Origin: Zopfochytrium polystomum
Taxonomy: Eukaryota > Chytridiomycota > Chytridiomycetes > Chytridiales > Chytridiaceae
Length of the DNA stretch: 64,000 bases
NCBI GenBank assembly: GCA_025765615.1
Contig: JAIVFJ010000055.1
Location: 1-64,000 of the forward strand
Reading direction: 5' to 3'
Position numbers and translations under genes: made by a program
Shown: positions 18,134 to 25,565 of the stretch, piece after piece
How the letters are laid out: every line of letters starts with the position of its first letter
Numbering within the stretch: position 1 is the first letter of the stretch
Notes under the pieces: generated by a model
Seen by the model: the letters and a program-made list of their open reading frames with translations, nothing else
Databases searched by the model: none
Told to the model about the DNA's origin: nothing

Positions 18134-18496
18134 TGTCAGGAACAGGGCAGGACAGGACAAGGCAGACAAGGAACTGAGAGGAGTGATGATTGTATTGGAA
18201 ACAATAATTCACTTGAGGGATGGGACAGGTCCCCCATCCCCCTTTTATACCTTTTGAGAGTCTTCCTTGTCAAGACTCAAAGAAAGTTCCAGAAAGAGCA
18301 ATTAGTAATACAATGATACCAATGATACCAATGACAACAAGACAAGTCAGGAAAGCAAAGAAGGTTCCAGAAGGTTCCACAAGGTTCCATGAAGGAATGT
18401 TCTAGAAGGTTCCAGAAGGTTCCAGAAGGTTCCACAAGGTTCCTTGAAGGAATGTTCTAGAAGGTTCCAGAGGTTTCCAGAGGGTGATTCATAACA
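18134..18496 (-). repeat. LTR of element B (5' LTR)
   Basis: 363 bp, with the same private variants as 12539-12901; contains the TATA box and heat-shock-element array. Confidence 0.9.
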
Positions 18497-18501
18497 GTAT
18501 T
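18497..18501. repeat. Target-site duplication of element B, right
   Basis: GTATT, identical to 12534-12538. Confidence 0.85.
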
Positions 18502-18584
18502 CATGAATGTTATATCGTTCTTTCTAAGAAATTCAAAGAATTACATGAATTTAGCTAAACATTTATTTCTCATATTATTACAAT

Positions 18585-19614
18585 ATGGTTTTAGGCACGA
18601 ACGCAAATGCTTCGCTTTCAAGTATAAATCAAACCTTGTATTTTACAGGTGGTAACATTGGACTCAATACAACAAGTCCTGCTTACGTTTTAGATGTTGC
18701 TGGTAACATTAATGCTACTAGTTTGTATAAAATGGAACCACTTTCACTATTACAAGCACTATTAAACCAGTTGTTACTTACAACACAACAGCAACTTTAA
18801 CTAGTTCTGGATGTGACGTCATTGTTCAAGGTCAGTCTGGAAATCTCAATATAGTTTTACCAACTTCTTGGTCAAGTGGCAGCACTATTAACGTTCATAA
18901 TTTAGGTGGAACTGTTGGAAACTATGGACTTAACAATTCTAGCGTATTTGTAAAGATGAATAGTACGTATGGTTCTGTAGCTCGTCTTTCGGTTGGAGAC
19001 AGTATAAATGTAACACCTATTGTTTCCAATCCTACGTCTATTAGCAATCTTCAAAAAATCAATTACAATGTTTCACCTCCTACTTTTTTATATACACAAT
19101 CGACTGTGAACGGTAATCTGTGGAGAGCATTTGAGTGGAGTCCTGAATTAGGAATTTTTGCAGCTCTTTCATACAATAAAAACGCAAAAGCCATGATCTC
19201 ATCTGATTCTAAAACATGGACTGAATTTACCATTCCTTCAACACAAAAGTGGTTTAGTATGGCTTGGTCTCCTCAATTGGGTACGTTCTGCGCTACTAAT
19301 CGAGGATCAAAAGCCTGTTTCTTGACAAGTACTGACGGAATGACGTGGGTTGAACAAACAATTGCTTACAATTACGATTGGACTGGAATTTGTTGGTCGC
19401 CAGAACTTGGAATTTTCTGTGCAGTCAACAATGGTGCTGGGGCTCGTGTTTTAACATCTCCGGACTCCGTAAATTGGACTTCTGTTACCATTCCTAATAC
19501 AAGAGGTTACAGTGCTATTACGTGGAGTTCTGATCTTGGATTATTCGTTGCTACTACTAATGATTCATCTAACATTGTATTGACATCTTCAGATGGAGTC
19601 ACGTTTACTGAAAC
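18585..19614 (+). pseudogene. Viral fibre/adhesin-like protein, frameshifted and cut by element C
   Basis: The start (18585-18800) reads G-G-N-I-G-L-N-T-T-S-P-A-Y-V-L-D-V-A-G-N-I-N-A-T, the head-fibre motif seen in phage tail fibres and many giant-virus particle proteins. A frame change lies near 18735-18760; the second frame then runs to 19614. It carries β-propeller-like repeats of about 45-50 residues, each with W-S-P-(E/Q)-L-G-x-F followed by S-x-D-x-x-x-W-(T/V), which resemble sialidase/BNR units. Four such repeats are visible (about 19130-19600). The gene stops at the left LTR of element C and no continuation was recognised beyond the right LTR. Probable role: host-cell attachment of the virus. 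Confidence 0.6.
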
Positions 19615-19922
19615 TGTCAGGAACAGGGCAGGACAGGACAAGGCAGACAAGGAACTGAGAGGAGTGATGATTGTATTGGAAACAATAATTCACTTGAGGG
19701 ATGGGACAGGTCCCCCATCCCCCTTTTATACCTTTTGAGAGTGTTCCTTGTCAAGACTCCAAGAAAGTTCCAGAAAGAGCAATTAGTAATGCAATGATAC
19801 CAATGATACCAATGACAACAAGACAAGTCAGGAAAGCAAAGAAGGTTCCAGAAGGTTCCAGAAGGTTCCATGAAGGAATGTTCTAGAAGGTTCCAGAGGT
19901 TTCCAGAGGGTGATTCATAACA
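19615..19922 (-). repeat. LTR of element C (3' LTR), short form
   Basis: 308 bp, missing one 45-bp heat-shock-element unit relative to its partner. The polypurine tract lies at about 19923-19937. Confidence 0.9.
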
Positions 19923-22900
19923 TCATCTCCCCCTTTTAGGCCTCTTCTGCAACTTGGTGGGGTACCTGGTCTTGAACTCGAGCAGAAGGTCTTGGCAGTG
20001 AGTGAGGTTTGACTCAGGCTCCCAGGTGTTGTCAGCATCTGAGTAACCTTTCCACTTAACAAGGAACTTGAGTGTTCTTCCAAACCACTTGGCATCCAAG
20101 ATTTGTTCAACCTCAAATTCCTCTTCACCTTCTACCTCAACTGGAGGAGGAGGAGGAACAACTCTGCCTGGAATGGAATTGGCCACAAACTTCTCTAAAA
20201 GGCTGACATGGAAAACTGGGTGGATCTTCATGGATGCAGGGAGATCCAGCTTGAAGGTGACTGGATTGATTTGCTCCAAGATCTTGAAAGGACCCAACTT
20301 GAGGTTGTCTAGCTTGGGACTTGGTCTTTTGGTCTGCAAGTTCTTCCTCAGAAGCCAAACTTGCTGACCCACAGCAAAGTCATGGTCCATTCTGTGAGTG
20401 TTGGCAAATCTTGAGGCATCTTCTTGGGCTTGCTTCAGAGTGGAGTCCAGGAAGGAGTTGATGATCTTGAGCTTATGTAAGTGTGAAGCCGCAGCAGGAG
20501 CTTGGACATTGGATAGGGTCTCTTGTCCCAGAAGATCTCCCCTTGGATTGAAGCCATAGGTTGCAAAGAAAGGAGATAGCTGGGTGCTTGAGTGGAGAGA
20601 ATTGTTGAGAGCAAATTCTGCCAGTGGAAGGAGGGTGGGCCAATCATCCTGTTGATAGCTGACATAGCACCTCAAATACTGCTCCAGAGTCTGGTTTGTT
20701 CTTTCTGTTTGTCCATCAGTCTGAGGGTGATAAGCAGTTGACAGTTGAGACTTGATTCCAAGGGCTGCTGTGAGTGCTTTCCAAAATTGAGATCTGAACT
20801 GTGGTCCTCTGTCACTGACGATTGACTGAGGCAGCCCATGGAGCCTGAATATGTGCTGCAAAAACAGGTCTGCTGTTCCTTGTGCATCTATATTCTCAGT
20901 GCAGGGGATGAAATGGGCCAACTTTGTCCTTCTGCAGATGACAACAAGGATAGAGTCAAATCCATGGGATGGGGGCAGTTTCACAATGAAGTCCATGGAT
21001 ATTGATGACCAAGGGCTGATGGCAATTGGGAGGGGCTCCAGAAGTCCATAGGGCTTGTGTCTGCTGGATTTGTTTCTTTGACAGGTTTCACAGCTGCTGA
21101 CATAGTTCTTGATGTACTTCCTCATGCCTGGCCAGTAGAAGTCTCTGGAAACAAGCTCATATGTCTTGTGCTCTCCTGGGTGTCCAGCTGTTGCTGCATC
21201 ATGCCTTGTCTTGAGTATCTCAAGTTTTTCCTCTTCTTGGCTGATTTGAATCTTGTGAGGCTTGGGGTCCTTGGAAATAGCATGGGCCCACACACTGTCA
21301 GGAAGCAATGAAAGGTGTGTCTTGGATGGTGGGGTGAAACCATCTCCCCCTTCAGGTGCAAGGTCTGTTCTTCTTGACAGGGCATCAGCCACAGTGTTAA
21401 GGTGGCCAGGAGAATAGCACAGCTTAAAGTCATACTCAGAGAGCAGTTCAGCCCACCTGGCATGCCTCTGCTTGAGCAACCTCCTTGCCCTGAAGAAGGT
21501 GAGGTTCTTGTGATCAGAATAGACAGAGATGCCTTTAGAACCAGCCAAGTAGTGTCTCCAGAATTTGAATGCTTCCACAATTGCGAGCAACTCCTTGTCA
21601 TGGACTGTGTAGTTACACTCAGCACTGTTCAGCTTCCTGGAGTAATATGCCACTGGATGCAGAGGAGCAGAGGGGTCCTGAGAGCTTGGCTGGGACAGAA
21701 CAGCGCCAAGGGCATAGTCTGAGGCATCAGTTTCCAAGGTGAAGGGAAGCAAGGGATCCACATGCTTAAGGAGTGGTGCACTTGTGGTTGCTGTCTTAAG
21801 AGCTAGCCAGGCTTGCTCTGCTGCTGGGGTCCATTCAAACTTGGTGGTCTTCTTGGTGAGATCAGTGAGAGGCTTGGCTATGGCAGAATAGTTGGCAATG
21901 AAGGTTCTGTAGAAGTTGCAAAATCCAAGGAAGCTTTGAACATCCTTGATGGAATTTGGAGCCTTCCATTCAAGAATAGTTTGGATCTTGTCTGGTGCCA
22001 TGGAGATCCCTTTGTCAGACACAATGAACCCCAAAAACTCAATGGAGGTCTTGTGGAATTCACACTTCTCCAGCTTTGCATAGAGGTGATGCTGTCTGAG
22101 TCTCTCCAAGACAGTCTTGACATGTCCCATATGGCTTGCAGTGTCAGATGAAAATACCAGGATATCATCCAGGTAGACAATGACAAAAAGGTCCAGAATA
22201 TCCCTGAAGATGTCATTCATCATGCCTTGGAAAATAGCTGGAGCATTGGTAAGTCCAAAGGGCATAACCAAGTACTCAAAGTGACCGTATTTGCATCTGA
22301 AGGCAGTCTTCCATTGATCCTGGGGCTTAATTCTGACCAAATTGTAGGCACCTCTGAGGTCAATCTTGGAAAATATCCTTGCATGGCTCAGTTTGTCCAG
22401 TAATTCAGAGATGAGAGGCAGTGGATAGCGGTTCTTGACTGTCATCTCATTGAGATCTCTGTAGTCCACACAGGGTCTCAGTCCCCCATCCTTCTTCTTG
22501 ACAAAAAAGATGGGAGCTCCAGCTGGTGACTTGGAAGGTTGGATGAATCCCTTGTTCAGCATTTCTTCAATGTATTCTTGGAGGGCCTTGGCTTCTGGTG
22601 GAGAGAGGTGGTACAGTGGCTTGAAAGGTGGGCTGCAAGTTTCATCCTTGAGTGGGATTTCACAGTCATAAGGCCTCTGAGCTGGTAGCAGGTCTGCCTT
22701 GGTCTTGGAAAACACATCAGCATAAGGGAGATATTCTTTTGGTAGCTTGGATGCCAGCAAAAGGTCTGATGGGTCCAGGTTGTCGTGCTCCTCAGCAGTG
22801 GGGCTTGAATTCTTGACTGGGAACTGTGATTCTTGAATCTTTGACTGAGAGTTCTGTTCTTGGCAAAGACTGTGAGCTGTGGAACTTGAATCTTGAATGT

Positions 22901-23642
22901 GGACTGTGAACTGTGGTACTTGAATCTTTGACTGTGGGTTCTGTGAACAAGAGTCATGGCCATGACTGTGAGCTCTATGAGCTCTACTTGAATCTTGACT
23001 GTGAACTGTGAACTGTGGAACTTGAGTCTTGGCTGGCTGTGAATCTTGAATCAAGGGCTTGAGAGCATGAGACTTGGGGGCTTGACTTGAGTTTTGGGTG
23101 ACTGTTCCGATTGGTGGAGGTTGGACTTGACCAGTGACCCAATCAATGGCAGGGTTCTGGGCTTGCAGCCATGGTAATCCCAGGATGACAGAGAATGTGG
23201 GTGAGCCAAGATCCAATACTTCCAGATTGACCATGGATGGTGGAAAGTCTTGGATGTGGAGGTTTAGCTTGGTTTCATGGCTGATTTCCTTGAACAGAGC
23301 ATGATTGGCAAAGTGGACCTTGAGGGGTGTGGATTTCTTGATCGTAGGAATGGCACAAGACTTGGCAAGGGTGGCATCAATGATGTTGCAGGATGATCCA
23401 GAGTCTATAAGGGCCTTGGTTGTGATGGTTGACTTGGGTGAGAGTTGAATCTTGACATCCATGGTGAGTTGGTGGGGCTTGGAATCTGAGGTGCTTGTGG
23501 TGCTGGTGGTGGTGATGAAACAGGGGCAGCTTGGAGGAGGGTCCAGGGAATTGCCCCTCAGTGAGCCTGGACCTGGGAGTTTGGGTGCTTCTTCCTTGGG
23601 CAGTCCTTGACAGCATGCTCCTTGGAGCCACAGTAAAAACAC
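19923..23642 (-). CDS. pol: Pol polyprotein of element C
   Basis: 1239 open codons. In order: retropepsin (A-L-I-D-S-G-S-S), a Gln/Ser-rich linker, reverse transcriptase (L-R-P-C-V-D-Y-R-D-L-N, F-V-I-V-Y-L-D-D-I-L-V-F), RNase H (L-E-T-D-A-S-D-Y-A-L-G, V-Y-S-D-H-K-N-L-T), integrase zinc finger (H-P-G-E-H ... C-E-T-C), DDE core (M-D-F-I-V, V-S-D-R-G-P-Q-F, T-D-G-Q-T-E-R-T-N), GPY/F (L-G-P-F-K-I-L) and a C-terminal chromodomain (F-L-V-K-W-K-G-Y, N-T-W-E-P-E-S-N-L). This order and the chromodomain define a chromovirus. The listed start codon lies in the gag overlap; translation probably enters by -1 frameshift at 23579-23585. All catalytic residues inspected are present. Confidence 0.93.
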   Translation of the reverse strand: MFLLWLQGACCQGLPKEEAPKLPGPGSLRGNSLDPPPSCPCFITTTSTTSTSDSKPHQLTMDVKIQLSPKSTITTKALIDSGSSCNIIDATLAKSCAIPTIKKSTPLKVHFANHALFKEISHETKLNLHIQDFPPSMVNLEVLDLGSPTFSVILGLPWLQAQNPAIDWVTGQVQPPPIGTVTQNSSQAPKSHALKPLIQDSQPAKTQVPQFTVHSQDSSRAHRAHSHGHDSCSQNPQSKIQVPQFTVHIQDSSSTAHSLCQEQNSQSKIQESQFPVKNSSPTAEEHDNLDPSDLLLASKLPKEYLPYADVFSKTKADLLPAQRPYDCEIPLKDETCSPPFKPLYHLSPPEAKALQEYIEEMLNKGFIQPSKSPAGAPIFFVKKKDGGLRPCVDYRDLNEMTVKNRYPLPLISELLDKLSHARIFSKIDLRGAYNLVRIKPQDQWKTAFRCKYGHFEYLVMPFGLTNAPAIFQGMMNDIFRDILDLFVIVYLDDILVFSSDTASHMGHVKTVLERLRQHHLYAKLEKCEFHKTSIEFLGFIVSDKGISMAPDKIQTILEWKAPNSIKDVQSFLGFCNFYRTFIANYSAIAKPLTDLTKKTTKFEWTPAAEQAWLALKTATTSAPLLKHVDPLLPFTLETDASDYALGAVLSQPSSQDPSAPLHPVAYYSRKLNSAECNYTVHDKELLAIVEAFKFWRHYLAGSKGISVYSDHKNLTFFRARRLLKQRHARWAELLSEYDFKLCYSPGHLNTVADALSRRTDLAPEGGDGFTPPSKTHLSLLPDSVWAHAISKDPKPHKIQISQEEEKLEILKTRHDAATAGHPGEHKTYELVSRDFYWPGMRKYIKNYVSSCETCQRNKSSRHKPYGLLEPLPIAISPWSSISMDFIVKLPPSHGFDSILVVICRRTKLAHFIPCTENIDAQGTADLFLQHIFRLHGLPQSIVSDRGPQFRSQFWKALTAALGIKSQLSTAYHPQTDGQTERTNQTLEQYLRCYVSYQQDDWPTLLPLAEFALNNSLHSSTQLSPFFATYGFNPRGDLLGQETLSNVQAPAAASHLHKLKIINSFLDSTLKQAQEDASRFANTHRMDHDFAVGQQVWLLRKNLQTKRPSPKLDNLKLGPFKILEQINPVTFKLDLPASMKIHPVFHVSLLEKFVANSIPGRVVPPPPPVEVEGEEEFEVEQILDAKWFGRTLKFLVKWKGYSDADNTWEPESNLTHCQDLLLEFKTRYPTKLQKRPKRGR
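23540..23585 (-). promoter_or_regulatory. -1 ribosomal frameshift signal, gag to pol
   Basis: In element sense, C-CCA-AAC (plus-strand 23579-23585) is a canonical X-XXY-YYZ heptamer in the gag frame. Five nt later GGTCCAGG (23566-23573) can pair with CCTGGACC (23540-23547) across an 18-nt loop. Slipping here moves from gag into the pol frame at P-K-L. The same heptamer is at 11088-11094 (A), 14374-14380 (B) and 34159-34165 (D). Confidence 0.75.
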
Positions 23643-24484
23643 AGTCCCTGCTGGGCCCTCCTTGTTTTCTCCTCTTGGCTCAGAGGACCCTTAGGAAGTG
23701 TCTCAACTGCATCCACTTGCATGGGTTCAGGAACTGTAAGAGCTTGAGGAACTGGGGTAGGTCTTGATGTAGTTCCTACTTGTCTTTGCTTCAGCCTCTT
23801 GGAGTAGAGTCTGTTGTCAATTTTGATGGCAAGGAGAATGTACTCTTCCAAGGTCTCAGGGATGTGCAGAGACTGGGAGAGCATGTCTTGGATAGACTCA
23901 TGGAGACCATCATGGTACAGCTCCATCAGAGCTGCATCATTGTATCCAGAGTCTCTGGCTAGTTGCTTGAATTGGTTGGTGTAGGCCACACAAGATTGCT
24001 TTCCTTGCTTGATATGCTTGAGCTTGGATCTTGCTGTCCAAGATGCGTAGGGGTCACCAAAGGTAGCTTCCAGCCCCTCCCAGAGCTCTTGCAGGGTGGT
24101 GGGTGTGCTTGGGAGAGATCTGTACCATGATTGAGCTTGACCAGACAGGAGGGTGCTTGTGAAAAGAACCTTGACTTGCTCACTGGGAAATCTTGAAGGT
24201 TGGAGAAGGATGACATTCTCCACAGTGGCCATGAAGTTCCTAAGGTCTTTGGCCAGCCCAGTGAACTTGTCAGGGCTGGGAACCTTGGGCTCTCTTGCTT
24301 GGTTGGCTTGGGGCAGGGGAAGAAGAGCTTGATGTTCTTGTTGGTGAAGTTGTTGTTGAAGCTGGTGCTGCTGGTGAAGGACTTGTTCTTGAAGTTGGTG
24401 TGTCTGTCTTGAGAGGGCTTGTAATTGGTCCATCAAGGCTTGGAAGGCAGTTGCATCAGGGAAGGTGTTGTTTGGGTCAGACAT
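23558..24484 (-). CDS. gag: Gag of element C
   Basis: 308 codons: a Gln/His-rich coiled-coil start, a Ty3-type capsid block (F-M-A-T-V-E-N-V-I-L-L, A-Q-S-W-Y-R-S-L), then a CCHC knuckle C-F-Y-C-G-S-K-E-H-A-V-K-D-C. It overlaps pol by 85 bp in another frame. Intact. Confidence 0.92.
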   Translation of the reverse strand: MSDPNNTFPDATAFQALMDQLQALSRQTHQLQEQVLHQQHQLQQQLHQQEHQALLPLPQANQAREPKVPSPDKFTGLAKDLRNFMATVENVILLQPSRFPSEQVKVLFTSTLLSGQAQSWYRSLPSTPTTLQELWEGLEATFGDPYASWTARSKLKHIKQGKQSCVAYTNQFKQLARDSGYNDAALMELYHDGLHESIQDMLSQSLHIPETLEEYILLAIKIDNRLYSKRLKQRQVGTTSRPTPVPQALTVPEPMQVDAVETLPKGPLSQEEKTRRAQQGLCFYCGSKEHAVKDCPRKKHPNSQVQAH

Positions 24485-24511
24485 GATGGCAGAGAGTAGT
24501 GGGAGAGGGTG

Positions 24512-24522
24512 AAGTGAATTAT
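24512..24522. other. Self-priming primer-binding site, element C
   Basis: Element-sense ATAATTCACTT, two nt after the 5' LTR. It is exactly complementary to AAGTGAATTAT at 24595-24605, located 35 nt after the start of the TATA box, where transcription should begin. No tRNA 3' end was recognised at this position. This arrangement is known for Tf1 and sushi-type chromoviruses. Confidence 0.75.
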
Positions 24523-24524
24523 GA

Positions 24525-24877
24525 TGTCAGGAACAGGGCAGGACAGGACAAGGCAGACCAGGAACTGAGAGGAGTGATGATTGTATTGGAAACAATAATT
24601 CACTTGAGGGATGGGACAGGTCCCCCATCCCCCTTTTATACCTTTTGAGAGTGTTCCTTGTCAAGACTCCAAGAAAGTTCCAGAAAGAGCAATTAGTAAT
24701 GCAATGATACCAATGATACCAATGACAACAAGACAAGTCAGGAAAGCAAAGAAGGTTCCAGAAGGTTCCACAAGGTTCCATGAAGGAATGTTCTAGAAGG
24801 TTCCAGAAGGTTCCAGAAGGTTCCATGAAGGAATGTTCTGGAAGGTTCCAGAGGTTTCCAGAGGGTGATTCATAACA
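24525..24877 (-). repeat. LTR of element C (5' LTR)
   Basis: 353 bp. In element sense: TGTTATG..., heat-shock-element array, TATAAAAG (24633-24640), predicted RNA start near 24605, ...CCTGACA. Confidence 0.9.
24750..24860 (-). promoter_or_regulatory. Heat-shock-element array in U3 of the chromovirus LTR
   Basis: Tandem 10-mers AGAAGGTTCC, each one nGAAn-nTTCn unit of the heat-shock factor site, in runs of two or three interrupted by ATGAAGGAATGTTCT. Together they form long alternating GAA/TTC arrays about 110-220 bp upstream of the TATA box. The same array is in all seven LTRs (e.g. 12256-12366 in A), with copy-number differences of a 45-bp super-unit. Confidence 0.75.
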
Positions 24878-25220
24878 AATAAGTAAAGACTAAATCAAAA
24901 AAGACCCGATGAAAATGTACAGAGTGGTGTTAATGGAAGTGTGTAAGTGTTAATGGACAAAATGTACAATGGATAGCAAGTCAAACGACGAAATGTGATT
25001 GATTATGTTAGTTAAAGTTCTAACCGATATTTATGGTCGGAAATATATATGAGAATTCTATAAACAATTACGACCATAATGGTATCTAAGAATAAAAACT
25101 GTTAAATACAGTCGAGAAGATGTGGTAGTTGTTGATGAGGAAAAATCTCATGTACATTTACGGTTGAAAAAGCACATGATTTTTATAAACAATTACGAAG
25201 GTGTATAAAAATCGAATGCT
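24878..25220. other. Viral intergenic with a duplicated gene tail
   Basis: No ORF of note. 25098-25136 contains a second copy of the 3' end of the small gene that follows (minus-strand codons for L-P-H-L-L-D-C-I and stop). The spacer ATAAACAATTACGA also occurs twice (near 25060 and 25183), so a unit of about 120 bp was duplicated. Confidence 0.5.
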
Positions 25221-25469
25221 TTAAATACAGTCGAGAAGTTGTGGTAGTTGTTGGTCAGGATATTGTTGTTGTTGCTTTTTGCGATTATGATAGCGAGAGG
25301 ACATCTCCCGAATTTTATCAGGGCGTTTTATGGCATAGAGGAGATGATGGACAGTATTTGGATTTTCAGATTTTAAATGGGCGAATTCTTCATTGATAGC
25401 AAGATAAAGTCGTATAAAATCTGTTTTTGAAAGTGTTTTTACGTGTTCTTTAAGAGGATATGAGTCCAT
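25221..25469 (-). CDS. Small helical protein, paralogue 2 of 3
   Basis: 82 codons from the ATG at 25469: L-S-K-T-D-F-I-R-L-Y-L-A, L-K-S-E-N-P-N, L-L-Y-A-I-K-R-P-D-K-I-R, a K-K-Q-Q-Q-Q tract and the ending L-P-Q-L-L-D-C-I. It is closely related to the copy at 6519-6773. A longer frame continues upstream but similarity starts at this Met. Upstream (in reverse) lies TTTTATTTAAAACAATTTC and then TTCTCGC, like the upstream region of the first copy. It is divergent from the PrimPol-helicase gene, about 97 bp away. Confidence 0.65.
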   Translation of the reverse strand: MDSYPLKEHVKTLSKTDFIRLYLAINEEFAHLKSENPNTVHHLLYAIKRPDKIREMSSRYHNRKKQQQQYPDQQLPQLLDCI

Positions 25470-25565
25470 ATTTATTACATAATAGCGAGAAGAAATTGTT
25501 TTAAATAAAAAGCGCGTAAAAAAGTGAATTTTATTTCTCATACATAAAGTAAAGGAGAAAACAAT

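Larger units (their letters stand above)
12539..18496 (-). mobile_element. Chromovirus copy B, non-autonomous, with nested LINE
   Basis: Minus-strand element with 363-bp LTRs at both ends (no difference seen) and GTATT target duplications. Its pol carries the same two in-frame deletions as copy A and the gag is split by a 2.8-kb LINE (15055-17855). Without the LINE the element is about 3.14 kb. The primer-binding site has one change (AAGTGAATTGT, 18121-18131). It landed about 150 bp from element A, just upstream of the F-box gene that A interrupts. Confidence 0.9.
19615..24877 (-). mobile_element. Chromovirus copy C, complete and potentially autonomous
   Basis: A 5263-bp minus-strand element with LTRs of 308 bp (left) and 353 bp (right), intact gag and intact pol. 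The two LTRs share private variants (ACTCCAAGAAAG, AGTAATGCAATG), so they belong to one element; the 45-bp length difference is one tandem unit. The flanks are GAAAC on the left and AATAA on the right, so there is no target duplication, unlike A and B. A rearrangement after insertion is likely. Confidence 0.9.

Noticed and set aside
24750..24860. CRISPR-like appearance of regularly spaced GGTTCCAGAA units in the LTRs
   Set aside because: There are no unique spacers; the units are contiguous heat-shock-type pentamers within U3 of a retroelement.
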